Shown: positions 34,389 through 43,823, numbered from the stretch's first letter. The stretch: DNA of 64,000 bases from Teichococcus aestuarii (GCF_003116135.1 NZ_PDOA01000005.1:248001-312000), one strand, 5' to 3'. Notes: generated from the sequence alone by a model not told the origin. Made by a program: numbers and translations.

Positions 34389-36032
34389 ATGTCGTCCACG
34401 GCGCGCAACCAGACCAATGGAGCGGCGTCTCCGGCGGCGGAACTCGATGCCCTGATCATCGGCGCGGGCTTCGCCGGGCTCTATCAACTGCACACGCTGC
34501 GCGACAGGCTGGGGCTGAAGGCGCGGGTGCTGGAAGCCGGCGACGGCGTCGGCGGCACCTGGTACTGGAACCGCTACCCCGGCGCGCGCTGTGACTCGGA
34601 GAGCTACTACTACTCCTACTCCTTCTCCGAGGAACTGCAGCAGGAGTGGAGCTGGAGCGAGCGCTACCCCGAGCATGGCGAGATCCGCCGCTACCTCGAT
34701 CACGTCGCCGCGAAGTTCGACCTGAAGCGCGACATCCAGTTCGGCACCCGCGTCAGCAGCGCCGAATACGATGCCGCCGCCAATCTCTGGCGCGTGCGCA
34801 CCGAGGCGGGGGAGAGCTTCTCGGCGCGCTACCTCATCACCGCCGTGGGCTGCCTCTCCTCGGCCAACATCCCGAAGATCGCCGGCCTCGAGAGCTTCGC
34901 GGGGCAGTGGTACCACACCGGCCGCTGGCCGCAGGAGGATGTGGACTTCACCGGCAAGCGCGTCGGCCTGATTGGAACCGGCTCGACCGGCATCCAGGCG
35001 ACGCCGGTGATCGCGGAGAAGGCCACGCACCTCACCGTGTTCCAGCGCACGGCCAACTACAGCATCCCCGCCCGCAACGGCCCGGTGGGCGCGGAGGAGC
35101 TGCGCGAGATCAAGGCCAACTACGCCGCCATCCGCGAGAAGGCGCGCGCCACCATCAACGGCCATCCCTTCGACATCGCGCCCGAATCCGCGCTGGACGT
35201 GGCGGAGGAGGAGCGGCTGGCGCGCTATGAGAAGGCGTGGGAGACGGGCGGCCTGCGCTTCCGCGCCGCCTTCCGCGACCTGCTGACCAGCAAGGCCGCC
35301 AACGACACCGCCTCGGAGTTCATCCGCGCCAAGATCCGCGGCATCGTGCGGGACCCGAAGGTGGCGGAGATGCTGACGCCGAAGGACCACCCCTTCGCCA
35401 CCAAGCGCCCGCCCATCGACAGCCACTATTTCGAGACCTTCAACCGCGACAACGTCACGCTGGTGGACATCAAGGCGACGCCGATCGTCGAGATCACGCC
35501 GGCCGGCATCCGCACCACGGCCGGCGAGATCCCGCTCGACATCATCGTCTTCGCCACCGGGTTCGACGCGATGACGGGGCCGCTGCTGGCCATGGACATC
35601 CGCGGGCGGGACGGCGTGGCGCTGCGGGATGCCTGGGCGGCGGGGCCGCGCAGCTATCTCGGGCTGCAGGTGGCGGGCTTCCCCAACCTGTTCACCATCA
35701 CCGGGCCTGGCAGCCCCTCGGTGCTGACCAACATGCCGGTCGCCATCGAGCAGCATGTGGACTGGATCACCGGCTGCATCGACCATATGCGCCAGCACGG
35801 GCTGCAGCGCATCGAGCCGGAGCCGGAGGCGGCGGAGCGCTGGGTGGCGCATGTGAACGAGGCCGCCAACGCCACGCTGCTGCCGCTGGCCAACAGCTCC
35901 TGGTATCTGGGCGCCAACGTGCCGGGCAAGCCGCGCGTCTTCATGCCCTATGCCGGTGGCATGGCCAACTACGCGCGGCTCTGCGCCGAGGTGGCGGCGA
36001 AGGACTACCAGGGCTTCGTGCTCGGCCGCTGA
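34389..36032 (+). CDS. Flavin-containing Baeyer-Villiger monooxygenase (cyclohexanone monooxygenase type)
   Basis: 547 residues from ATG 34389, preceded by AGGAAGGGAG; an ATG at 34311 has no ribosome site. FAD-binding Rossmann motif ALIIGAGFAGLYQLH (about 21-35), cluster GVGGTWYWNRYPGARCD, the BVMO fingerprint FAGQWYHTGRWPQ (about 169-181), NADPH Rossmann motif GLIGTGSTGIQ (about 194), and C-terminal VLTNMPVAIEQHVDWI. It inserts oxygen next to a ketone to give an ester or lactone using NADPH and O2. The esterase gene 11 bases downstream would open the product. The substrate is not identifiable. Confidence 0.93.
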   Translation: MSSTARNQTNGAASPAAELDALIIGAGFAGLYQLHTLRDRLGLKARVLEAGDGVGGTWYWNRYPGARCDSESYYYSYSFSEELQQEWSWSERYPEHGEIRRYLDHVAAKFDLKRDIQFGTRVSSAEYDAAANLWRVRTEAGESFSARYLITAVGCLSSANIPKIAGLESFAGQWYHTGRWPQEDVDFTGKRVGLIGTGSTGIQATPVIAEKATHLTVFQRTANYSIPARNGPVGAEELREIKANYAAIREKARATINGHPFDIAPESALDVAEEERLARYEKAWETGGLRFRAAFRDLLTSKAANDTASEFIRAKIRGIVRDPKVAEMLTPKDHPFATKRPPIDSHYFETFNRDNVTLVDIKATPIVEITPAGIRTTAGEIPLDIIVFATGFDAMTGPLLAMDIRGRDGVALRDAWAAGPRSYLGLQVAGFPNLFTITGPGSPSVLTNMPVAIEQHVDWITGCIDHMRQHGLQRIEPEPEAAERWVAHVNEAANATLLPLANSSWYLGANVPGKPRVFMPYAGGMANYARLCAEVAAKDYQGFVLGR

Positions 36033-36043
36033 GGGGAAGCCGG

Positions 36044-36991
36044 ATGCCCGCGCTTCACCCGGACGTCCTCGCGCTGCTGCGGCAGGCGCGCGAGGCCGGC
36101 AGCCAGCCCTTCGAGACGCAGACGCCCGAGGCGGCGCGCGCGGCCCATGCGGCGCGCGCCCGCGCCCTGCAATCGCCCGGGCCGGCGCTGCCCTGGGTGC
36201 GGGACATGGTGGCGCAGGCGGGGGAGGGGCCACCGGTGCCGGTGCGCCTCTACCGTGCCGCCGAGGCCGCGCCGGGCGGCCCGCCGCTGCCCTGCCTGCT
36301 CTACCTGCATGGCGGCGGCTGGGTGCTGGGCAGCCTGGAGACGCATGACGGCCTCTGCCGCCGCCTGGCGCAGGCCCTCGGCGCCTGCGTGCTGGCGGTG
36401 GAATACCGGCTGGCGCCGGAGCACCCCGCGCCGGCCGCGCTGGAGGACAGCATCGCCGCGCTGCGCTGGCTGGTGGCCGAGGCGCCGTCGCTCGGCATCG
36501 ACCCGGCGCGGCTGGCGGTGGGCGGCGACAGCGCCGGCGGCACCCTCGCCGCCGTGCTGGCGCTGATGGCGCGCGACGGCACGGTGCCGCCCGTGGTGTT
36601 CCAGATGCTGCTCTACCCTGCCCTCGACCTGGCCATGACGGGCGAGAGCTATGAGCGCTTCCGCGAGGGACTGCCGCTGACGGCGGCGACAATGCGCTGG
36701 TTCATCGACCACTACCTGCCGCCCCCGATGGACCGGACGGCGTGGCGCTTCTCGCCCGCGCGGGCGCAATCCCTCGCCGGCGCGGCGCCCGCCCTGGTGC
36801 TGACCTGCGGGCACGACCCGCTGTGCAGCGAGGGTCAGCTCTACGCCGCGCGGCTGGAGCGGGAGGGCGTGCGCGTCACCGCCCTGCATGCGAGCGACCA
36901 GATGCACGGCATCCTCACCATGGACAAGGCGATCGGCCCGGTGGCCGAGCTGGTGGCCTTCGCGGCCGGGGTGCTGCGCCGCCATTGGTGA
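36044..36991 (+). CDS. Alpha/beta hydrolase, hormone-sensitive-lipase family esterase
   Basis: 315 residues. Oxyanion motif LYLHGGGWVLGS (about 87-98), nucleophile elbow GGDSAGGTLA (Ser about 163), acid Asp in TCGHDPLCSEG and His in DQMHGILTM: a full HSL/GDSAG catalytic set. No signal peptide, so cytosolic. It is co-directional with, and 11 bases after, the Baeyer-Villiger monooxygenase gene, so it most likely hydrolyses the ester or lactone made there. Confidence 0.92.
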   Translation: MPALHPDVLALLRQAREAGSQPFETQTPEAARAAHAARARALQSPGPALPWVRDMVAQAGEGPPVPVRLYRAAEAAPGGPPLPCLLYLHGGGWVLGSLETHDGLCRRLAQALGACVLAVEYRLAPEHPAPAALEDSIAALRWLVAEAPSLGIDPARLAVGGDSAGGTLAAVLALMARDGTVPPVVFQMLLYPALDLAMTGESYERFREGLPLTAATMRWFIDHYLPPPMDRTAWRFSPARAQSLAGAAPALVLTCGHDPLCSEGQLYAARLEREGVRVTALHASDQMHGILTMDKAIGPVAELVAFAAGVLRRHW

Positions 36992-37196
36992 GGGGGCGGG
37001 GAGGCGCGGAACCGTGGCGGGAGAACCGGCGCGGCGGCGGAGCCGTGCCCGGATTATCCATGAAAAAGTTCCTTTGCCTGACAGGGAAAAACTGTTGACG
37101 GTCTGAGTTTGCGCTGCCCAACATGAACGAAATCCATCGGAAAGATGGAAAGCCGTACAGGTGCCATGGGCACCGGCGGCATGAAGGGAGAGAGAA

Positions 37197-38456
37197 ATGT
37201 CCAACGGTGCGAATGTCACCGGGCGGCGCGTGCTGCTCGGCGGTGCCGCCGCGGGTGCGGCCATGCTGGCCATGCCGCGCATTGCCGGCGCCCAGGCCAA
37301 GGTGATCCGCGTCGGCATGCCGACGATCCTGTCCGGGCGCGTCGCCATCCTCGGCACGTCGAGCCGGGCGGCGGTGCAGTACGCCTTCGGCCGCATCAAC
37401 GAGGCAGGCGGGCTTGGCGGCCGCACGCTGCAACTGGTGGAGCGCGATTCCAAGGGCCGCCCCGACGAGGCCGCCAAGGTGACGCGCGACCTCATCAACA
37501 ACGATGGCTGCGAGATCATCATCGACGGCGAGGCCTCCTCGGGCGGCTTCGCGGTGCACGAGGTGGTGCGCGACCTGCCGGTGCTGTGCATCCACACCAA
37601 TTCCGAGACCTCGTCGCTGACGGCGGACCCGAAGCTGCACGTCAAGACCGCCTTCCGCTGCGCCCGCCAGGGCATCCACGATGCGGTGGCGGGCGGCGTC
37701 TATGCCTCGGGCATCTCGAAGCAGCGCGGGCTGAAGCGCTGGATGACCTGCTCGCCCGACTATGCCTATGGCCGCGACAACACCGCCGAGTTCCTCGAAT
37801 TCGCGAAGATGTACGATCCGGCCATCGAGGTGGTCGACCAGGTGTGGCCGCGCCTCTTCGCGCCGGACTACACGGAGAACATCACCAAGGCGCTGCAGGT
37901 GAAGCCGCAGGCGATGTACTCGGCCCTGTGGGGCGGCGACCTCGTCAGCTTCATCGAGCAGAGCAACCTCTACCGGCTGTTCCCGAACGTGGCGCTGTTC
38001 TCCTCCTCGCTGGGCGACCCGCCGGTGCTGACCGCCATCAAGCAGCTGCCGGCCGGGCTGCACACCGCCTACCGCTACAACCGCAACTACCCCGAGAAGC
38101 CGGCCAACACCGCCTTCGCCGACGGCTTCACGGCGCTGGCGAAGCACGAGCCGACCAACTGGGCCTGGCAGAACTACGTCGCCGCCCAGTTCATCGCCGA
38201 GGCGCTGAAGCGCACCAATGGCCGCACCGAGGGCGCGGCACTGGCGGCGGAGCTGAAGGGCATGCAGATCTCCTCCGGCCTTGCGGTGGAGGAGAAGCTG
38301 ACGCTGCGCGACACCGACCACACGCTGATCGGCTACCCCACCGCCTGGGGCCGCACCGTGCCGAAGGCGCCCTTCGTCGAGGATTTCGCGCCCATCCCCT
38401 GGTCGCAGATCCTGGAGATGGAGACGCAGTGGAAGAAGCAGAAGGGCTACGCCTGA
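37197..38456 (+). CDS. ABC transporter substrate-binding protein, branched-chain amino acid/amide type
   Basis: 419 residues. N-terminal signal with a twin-arginine character (TGRRVLLGGAAAGAAMLAMP, cleavage near AGA-QAK), then a type I periplasmic fold: IRVGMPTILSGRVAILGTSS, FGRINEAGGLGGRTLQLVER, DLINNDGCEIIIDGEASSGG, and a long C-terminal lobe. First gene of a LivKHMGF-like operon. Such proteins bind amino acids, amides, urea or aromatic acids; here the adjacent monooxygenase and esterase hint at a small organic acid or ketone-derived compound. Confidence 0.92.
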   Translation: MSNGANVTGRRVLLGGAAAGAAMLAMPRIAGAQAKVIRVGMPTILSGRVAILGTSSRAAVQYAFGRINEAGGLGGRTLQLVERDSKGRPDEAAKVTRDLINNDGCEIIIDGEASSGGFAVHEVVRDLPVLCIHTNSETSSLTADPKLHVKTAFRCARQGIHDAVAGGVYASGISKQRGLKRWMTCSPDYAYGRDNTAEFLEFAKMYDPAIEVVDQVWPRLFAPDYTENITKALQVKPQAMYSALWGGDLVSFIEQSNLYRLFPNVALFSSSLGDPPVLTAIKQLPAGLHTAYRYNRNYPEKPANTAFADGFTALAKHEPTNWAWQNYVAAQFIAEALKRTNGRTEGAALAAELKGMQISSGLAVEEKLTLRDTDHTLIGYPTAWGRTVPKAPFVEDFAPIPWSQILEMETQWKKQKGYA

Positions 38457-38483
38457 GCCGCGCCCCGCCACGGGAGACACGCC

Positions 38484-39386
38484 ATGAATCTCGATGTTCT
38501 CGCCGGCTGCGTCGCCACCGCCTCCTGCTTCGTCACCCAGGTGTCGACGGGGCTGATCGTCGGCATGCTGCTGTTCCTTGTCGCCTCCGGGCTGTCGCTG
38601 ATCTTCGGCGTGCTGGGCGTGGTCAACTTCGCCCATGGCGTGTTCTACATGCTGGGCGCCTACTTCGCCTTCGCCGCCTATGAGGCGACCGGCAGCTTCG
38701 TCCTGGCGCTGCTGGCCGGCGCCGCGGGGGCGGGGCTCGTCGGCATCGTCTTCGAGCGCTTCTTCATGAGCCGCGTCTATGGCAAGGACCTGCTGATGCA
38801 GCTCCTCGTCTGCTACGCCGCCATCCTGATCTGCGACGACCTGGTGAAGATCGTCTTCGGTGCCGACTACAAGCTGATGGGCATGCCGGAAGCCTTCGCC
38901 ACCGCGCCGGTGGAGGTGCTGGGCGGCTTCATCCCCGGCTACTACATCTTCATGGTGGGCATGGCGCTCGGCATCGGCGCGGTGCTGTGGCTTGGCATCA
39001 ACCGCACGCGGCTGGGCAAGATCATCCGGGCGCTGGCGATCAACCCGCAGATGGTCGGCGCGCTCGGCATCAACACGCGGCTGCTCTACGCCGGCGTCTT
39101 CGGCATGGGCTGCGTGCTGGCCGGCACGGCGGGGGCGCTCGCCGCGCCGGTCCGCACGCTGACGCCGGGCATGGGCCTCTCGGTGCTGATCGAGAGCTTC
39201 ATCGTCACCGTCATCGGCGGTATGGGCTCGATCCCCGGCGCGCTGGTGGCGGCGATCCTGATCGGGCTGACGCGGGCCTTCGGCGCCATCGGCTTCCCGC
39301 TCTTCACCGACGGGCTGATGTTCGCGCTGATGGGGTTGGTGCTGATCCTGCGCCCCTCCGGCCTGCTTGGCGCGAGGACGGCCTGA
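38484..39386 (+). CDS. Branched-chain-type ABC transporter permease (LivH-like)
   Basis: 300 residues, about eight hydrophobic segments. GLSLIFGVLGVVNFAHGVFY and GINTRLLYAGVFGMGCVLAG are LivH signatures, with the coupling-loop region IRALAINPQMVGALG. It forms the inner-membrane channel with the LivM-like protein, whose ATG overlaps this stop by one base. Confidence 0.94.
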   Translation: MNLDVLAGCVATASCFVTQVSTGLIVGMLLFLVASGLSLIFGVLGVVNFAHGVFYMLGAYFAFAAYEATGSFVLALLAGAAGAGLVGIVFERFFMSRVYGKDLLMQLLVCYAAILICDDLVKIVFGADYKLMGMPEAFATAPVEVLGGFIPGYYIFMVGMALGIGAVLWLGINRTRLGKIIRALAINPQMVGALGINTRLLYAGVFGMGCVLAGTAGALAAPVRTLTPGMGLSVLIESFIVTVIGGMGSIPGALVAAILIGLTRAFGAIGFPLFTDGLMFALMGLVLILRPSGLLGARTA

Positions 39387-40399
39387 TGCGTGCCGGGCTG
39401 ATGCGGGATCTGGGCCTCGGCCTGATCGGGCTGGTGCTGCTGCTGGCGCTGCCCGCGCTCTTCCCGCACCCCTCGCTGCGGGATTTCCTGATCTACGTCA
39501 TCGCCTACGGGCTGCTGGCGATGTCGCTGAACCTGCTGGTGGGTCTCACCGGGCTGGTTTCCTTCGGCCATGCCGCCTACTTCGCCTCGGGCGCCTATGT
39601 GTTCGGGCTGCTGATGCAGGGCGGCGCGGTCTCCATCCCCGTGGCCATGCTGGCGGCGGTGGGCGGCACGGCGCTGCTGGCGCTGGTCATCGGCGCCATC
39701 TGCGTGCGGCTGAAGGAGATCTACTTCTCCTTCATCACGCTGGCCTTCCAGATGTTCATCCACAGCATCATCCTGACCTGGGTGGATTTGACGGGCGGCG
39801 ACCAGGGGCTGCGCGGCGGCATCCCGCGCCCGCCCTTCCTCGGCATCGACCTGGGCGACGCCGGCACGCTCTATGCCTTCTGCGCGGTGGTCTTCGTGGC
39901 CTGCCTGCTGGTGATGCGGCAGGTCTGGCAGTCGCCCTTCGGCTACACGCTGCGGATGATCCGCGACAACCCGGCCCGCGCCAACTTCCTTGGCGTGGAC
40001 GTGGTGCGGATGAAGCTCGGCGTCTTCGTCCTGGCCGGCACCATGGCCAGCGTGGCGGGCATCATCATGGCGCTGTTCGTCTCCGGTGCCTTCCCCGAAT
40101 TCGGCTTCTGGACCACCTCGGGCGAGGCGATCTTCATGATCATGCTGGGCGGCACGCAGGTCTTCCTGGGCCCCGTCATCGGCGCCTTCCTGCTGCAATT
40201 GCTGAACCACTACGTGACGATCTGGACGCACCATCACGGGCTGGTGCTGGGCATCGTCATCCTGGCCATCGTGCTGGGGCTGCGGCGCGGCGTGGCGGAT
40301 TACGCGATGGCCTGGCTGGCCGACCGTCGCGCCGCCGCCGCCCCGCCCGCCACCCCCGCCAAGGCCGCCGCCCCGGCCGAAACCAAGGCAGCCGGCTGA
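39386..40399 (+). CDS. Branched-chain-type ABC transporter permease (LivM-like)
   Basis: 337 residues, multi-span. YGLLAMSLNLLVGLTGLVSF followed by GHAAYFASGAYVFG is the LivM signature; the coupling region is MIRDNPARANFLGVDV. The C-terminal tail is alanine-rich (ATPAKAAAPAET). TGATG junctions overlap the genes on both sides, so the operon is translationally coupled. Confidence 0.94.
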   Translation: MRAGLMRDLGLGLIGLVLLLALPALFPHPSLRDFLIYVIAYGLLAMSLNLLVGLTGLVSFGHAAYFASGAYVFGLLMQGGAVSIPVAMLAAVGGTALLALVIGAICVRLKEIYFSFITLAFQMFIHSIILTWVDLTGGDQGLRGGIPRPPFLGIDLGDAGTLYAFCAVVFVACLLVMRQVWQSPFGYTLRMIRDNPARANFLGVDVVRMKLGVFVLAGTMASVAGIIMALFVSGAFPEFGFWTTSGEAIFMIMLGGTQVFLGPVIGAFLLQLLNHYVTIWTHHHGLVLGIVILAIVLGLRRGVADYAMAWLADRRAAAAPPATPAKAAAPAETKAAG

Positions 40400-41160
40400 T
40401 GCTGACGGTCGAGAACCTGCAAAAGTCCTTCGGCGGCGTGCAGGCCACGAGGGATGTCTCGCTGGCCTTCCCCGCCGGCTCGCTCACCGCCATCATTGGG
40501 CCCAACGGCGCCGGCAAGACCACCTTCTTCAACCTCATCTCCGGCCAGATCCGCCCCGATGCCGGGCGCGTCGTGTTCGACGGGGAGGATGTGGTGGGGC
40601 GCTCCAGTCTGGAGATGGTCCGCCGCGGCATGGCGCGCGCCTTCCAGGTGGCCTCGCTCTTCCCCAGCCTGACGGTGCGGGAGGCGCTCACCGCCGCCGT
40701 CACCGCGCATCAGCGCCGTTCCTGGTCGCTGCTCGCCCGCTTCCCGCTGGGGCAGAGCCGCGCCCGGGTGGAGGAGCTGCTGGAACTGCTCGGCCTCGGC
40801 GCCAAGGCGGAGCTGGTCTCCAGCAGCCTCTCGCATGGCGACCAGAAGCTGCTCGACATCGGCCTGGCCCTCGCCATGGACCCCAAGGTGCTGCTGCTCG
40901 ACGAGCCCACCGCCGGCATGGGGCCCGACGAGCGCTGGCGGATGATCGAGAAAGTGCACCATCTCTGGCAGGCGAAGAGCCTGACCATGATCTTCATCGA
41001 GCACGACATGGACATCGTCTTCAAATACGCCCAGGCGGTGCATGTGCTGAAATACGGCGCGGTGCTCGCCCAGGGCACGCCGGCCGAGATCCGCCGCAAC
41101 CAGGACGTGATCGACGCCTATCTCGGCACCGACCACCATCTGGCGGAGGGCGCGGCATGA
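40399..41160 (+). CDS. ABC transporter ATP-binding protein (LivG-like)
   Basis: 253 residues. Walker A GPNGAGKTTFFNLISG, Q-loop region RAFQVASLFPSLTV, signature LSHGDQKLLDIGLALA (the LSHGD variant of LSGGQ, common in LivG), Walker B VLLLDEPTAGM and H-loop FIEHDMDIVF. It powers the LivH/LivM-like channel. Overlaps LivF by 4 bases. Confidence 0.94.
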   Translation: MLTVENLQKSFGGVQATRDVSLAFPAGSLTAIIGPNGAGKTTFFNLISGQIRPDAGRVVFDGEDVVGRSSLEMVRRGMARAFQVASLFPSLTVREALTAAVTAHQRRSWSLLARFPLGQSRARVEELLELLGLGAKAELVSSSLSHGDQKLLDIGLALAMDPKVLLLDEPTAGMGPDERWRMIEKVHHLWQAKSLTMIFIEHDMDIVFKYAQAVHVLKYGAVLAQGTPAEIRRNQDVIDAYLGTDHHLAEGAA

Positions 41161-41888
41161 GCGCGCCGCCCAACCCAGGGGTGCCCATCCTGGAAGTAAA
41201 AGGCACGGACGTCTTCTACGGCGCCAGCCAGATCCTGTTCGGCATCGACCTCGCCGTGGCGCGGGGGCAGACCATGGCCCTGCTCGGCCGCAACGGCGCG
41301 GGCAAGAGCACCACCTTCAAGGCCATCGCCGGCATCGCGCCGCCGCGCCGGGGGCAGGTGCTGCTCTCGGGGGCCGCCGTCTCGGGCAAGGCGCCCTATC
41401 TCGTCGCCCGCGCCGGCATCGGCTACGTGCCGGAGGACCGGCAGGTCTTCCCCGAGCACACGGTGGAGGACAACCTCATCGTCGGCGCCAAGGCCGGGCC
41501 GCGCGGCGATCGGCACTGGACCGCCGAGCGCATCTACGAGGTGTTCCCGCTGCTGGCCGGCATGCGCCACCGCATGGCCGGCCGCCTCTCGGGCGGCGAG
41601 CAGCAGATGCTCACCATCGCCCGCACGCTGATGGGCAACCCGGACATCCTGCTGCTCGACGAGCCGAGCGAGGGGCTGGCGCCGATCATCGTGCGCGCCA
41701 TCGGCGACCTCATCCGCACCCTGCGGGGGATGAGCGTGACCATCCTGATCGCCGAGCAGAACATGCATTTCTGCCTCGGCGTCGCCACCCATGCGACGGT
41801 CATCGACAAGGGGCAGGTGGTCTACAGCGCCGGCATCGACGAGCTGCGCGGCAACGACGCCATCCTGCAACGCTACCTGGCCGTCTAG
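41157..41888 (+). CDS. ABC transporter ATP-binding protein (LivF-like)
   Basis: 243 residues. Walker A GRNGAGKSTTFKAIAG, GIGYVPEDRQVFPEHTVEDN, signature LSGGEQQMLTIARTLM, Walker B ILLLDEPSEGLAPII, H-loop AEQNMHF. Last gene of the five-gene transporter operon, followed by a hairpin at 41896-41923. Confidence 0.94.
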   Translation: MSAPPNPGVPILEVKGTDVFYGASQILFGIDLAVARGQTMALLGRNGAGKSTTFKAIAGIAPPRRGQVLLSGAAVSGKAPYLVARAGIGYVPEDRQVFPEHTVEDNLIVGAKAGPRGDRHWTAERIYEVFPLLAGMRHRMAGRLSGGEQQMLTIARTLMGNPDILLLDEPSEGLAPIIVRAIGDLIRTLRGMSVTILIAEQNMHFCLGVATHATVIDKGQVVYSAGIDELRGNDAILQRYLAV

Positions 41889-41895
41889 AGCGGAT

Positions 41896-41923
41896 CGCGA
41901 TCAGGCCGCTTCGCCTGATCGCG
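41896..41923. repeat. Perfect 11-base hairpin after the transporter operon
   Basis: CGCGATCAGGC-cgcttc-GCCTGATCGCG. It starts 8 bases after the LivF stop. It has no T-run, so it is either a weak or rho-assisted terminator, an mRNA-stabilising stem between the transporter and the dehydrogenase gene, or a dispersed intergenic palindrome. Confidence 0.6.
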
Positions 41924-41964
41924 TGAAGATGCTCGGCAGAACAACGCTCTGGGAGAAAGCCTGC

Positions 41965-42750
41965 ATGACACGGGATGAAGGGCGCGGCCGCGTCGCGCTG
42001 GTGACGGGGGCTGCCAGCGGCATCGGCCTGGCCACGGCGGAGGTGCTGGCCGCGCGCGGCTGGCGCGCCGTGCTGGCCGATGTCAACCTGGAGGCCGCGC
42101 GCGCGGCCGCCGCCCGCCTCGGCGCCGAGGCCATCGCCCTCGACGTCACCGACGAGGCCGCCACCGAGGCCGCCTTCGACGAGATCGAGGCCCGGCTCGG
42201 CCCGGTGGAGGCGCTGATGGCCAATGCCGGGCTGATCCAGCCCGGCGCCACGCCCGAGGCGCTGCCGCTGGCGGAGTTCGACCGGATCATCGCCGTCAAC
42301 CTGCGCGGGGTCTATATCTCCTGTGTGGCCGCCGGGCGGCGGATGGCGCCGCGCGGGCGGGGCGGCATCGTCGTCACCGGCTCGGTCACCGCCTCGCGCA
42401 CCGCGCCGCTGCACGCCTATGCGCCGGCCAAGGCGGCGGTGGTGCACATGGCCGCCTGCCTGGCCGCCGAATGGGGCCGCTCCGGCGTGCGGGTGAACGC
42501 CGTCTCGCCGGGCTATGTGGCCACGCCGCCGCTGCGCGCCGCCATCGAGCGCGGCCTGCGCGACCCGCGCCTGCTGGCCGAGGCGGCGGCGCTGGGCCGC
42601 ATGGTGAAGCCCGCCGAGATCGGCACCGCCGTGGCCTTCCTGCTCTCCGACGACGCCTCGGCCATTACCGGCATCGACCTGCCGGTGGATGCCGGGTGGC
42701 TGGCGGCGGGGCACCTGACCACCTATGGCGGCCCGCGCGCCGCCCGCTGA
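41965..42750 (+). CDS. Short-chain dehydrogenase/reductase
   Basis: 261 residues from ATG 41965, with GGAG at good distance. NAD(P) motif TGAASGIGLATA, LMANAGLIQPGA (NAG motif), catalytic Ser in GSVTASRTAPLHAYAPAKAA with Tyr and Lys of YxxxK, and C-terminal GIDLPVDAGWLAAGH. Aspartate in VLADVN after strand 2 favours NAD(H). Follows the transporter operon; with the monooxygenase and esterase it could oxidise an alcohol in the same pathway. Confidence 0.92.
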   Translation: MTRDEGRGRVALVTGAASGIGLATAEVLAARGWRAVLADVNLEAARAAAARLGAEAIALDVTDEAATEAAFDEIEARLGPVEALMANAGLIQPGATPEALPLAEFDRIIAVNLRGVYISCVAAGRRMAPRGRGGIVVTGSVTASRTAPLHAYAPAKAAVVHMAACLAAEWGRSGVRVNAVSPGYVATPPLRAAIERGLRDPRLLAEAAALGRMVKPAEIGTAVAFLLSDDASAITGIDLPVDAGWLAAGHLTTYGGPRAAR

Positions 42751-42763
42751 GCGGGGCCCTGCC

Positions 42764-43501
42764 TCAGCGGTAGTGCACCGCCCCGTTCACGTCGAGCACG
42801 GCGCCGGAGACATAGCCGGCGCCGGGGCTGACCAGGAAGGCGGCGGCGGCGGCGATCTCCTCCGGCGCCGCCAAGCGGCCGAGCGGGAACTGCCCCGGCC
42901 GGTAGCCCTGGCCGGCGGTCATCGGCGTCTCCACCGGGCCGGGGGCGATGGCGTTGACCAGCACCCCGTCTGGCGCGCCCCGCCGCGCCAGCCAGCGGGT
43001 GAAGGCGTGCAGCCCGCCCTTGCTGAAGGCGTAGTGCGGCCCCGAGGCCACGCCGCCCATCCAGCCCGCGACCGAGCCGCAGAGCACGATCCGCCCCCGC
43101 CGGCGCGCCGCCATGCCGGGCAGGAAGGCGCGGGTGAGGTTGATCGGGCCGCGGATGTTCACCGCCAGCACGCGCTCCAGGGATTCGTCCCAGCCTTCCG
43201 CCATCCAGTCGTCGAAGGGGCAGATGGCGGCCATGTCGATCAGCGCGTCGACCGGGCCGGCTCCCGCCGCCAGCGCCTCCACCGCGGCGCGCTGGCTGAT
43301 GTCGAGCCGGTGGCAGACGGCGCCATCGGCGGCGGGTCCGATGCGGGCGGCGATCTCCCCGGGCTCCAGCAGGTCGGCCAGGATCAGCGTCGCGCCCTGG
43401 GCGGCGCAGAGCCGCGCCGTGGCGGCGCCGATGCCGCCCGCCGCGCCGGTGATCAGGATGGTCTGCCCGGCGAGCGAGAAGGGGCTGGATGTGTCGTTCA
43501 T
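42764..43501 (-). CDS. Short-chain dehydrogenase/reductase
   Basis: 245 residues from ATG 43501. TGAAGGIGAATARLCAAQG (cofactor site), IDMAAICPFDDWMAEGWDE (NAG-equivalent region reads MAA), catalytic Ser in LCGSVAGWMGGVASG, YAFSKGGL (YxxxK) and C-terminal GYVSGAVLDVNGAVHYR. Convergent with the preceding dehydrogenase, 13 bases between stops. Substrate unknown. Confidence 0.92.
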   Translation of the reverse strand: MNDTSSPFSLAGQTILITGAAGGIGAATARLCAAQGATLILADLLEPGEIAARIGPAADGAVCHRLDISQRAAVEALAAGAGPVDALIDMAAICPFDDWMAEGWDESLERVLAVNIRGPINLTRAFLPGMAARRRGRIVLCGSVAGWMGGVASGPHYAFSKGGLHAFTRWLARRGAPDGVLVNAIAPGPVETPMTAGQGYRPGQFPLGRLAAPEEIAAAAAFLVSPGAGYVSGAVLDVNGAVHYR

Positions 43502-43746
43502 GCTCTGGATGTCCTCCCGGTCCGGGGCCTGCCGCCCCTGGGCTTCCGTGCGGGGCGCAGCGTGTGGCCCCGGGGCAGAGCCTCGCGCGGGGCGCGGGAA
43601 AGACCAAGGGGCAGGCGGCCGGGCGGTGGGGCCGGGAAGGGGGCGTGGCTCGTTTTGATGGAGGAAAGGTGCAAAAAAACTGCCAAAACCGTGCCGCCCC
43701 ATGTTGCGCGCCGGCCGTCGGTTGGGTATTCCCCGGCCACTGGCAA

Positions 43747-43823
43747 GCGCCCGTAGCTCAGCTGGATAGAGCACCAGACTACGAATCTGGGGGTCAGAGG
43801 TTCGAATCCTTTCGGGCGCGCCA
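43747..43823 (+). tRNA. tRNA-Arg (anticodon ACG)
   Basis: 77 bases fold fully: acceptor GCGCCCG/CGGGCGC, D-arm GCTCAGCTGGATAGAGC, anticodon stem CCAGA/TCTGG with loop CTACGAA (anticodon ACG at 43781-43783, decoded as ICG for CGN arginine codons), variable loop, T-arm AGAGG-TTCGAAT-CCTTT, discriminator G and encoded CCA. The gene is intact and not a current integration site. Confidence 0.97.

Noticed and set aside
37095-37123. Sigma-70 promoter before the transporter operon (TTGACG)
   Set aside because: The -10 region 17 bases downstream (CCAACA) is too poor to call.
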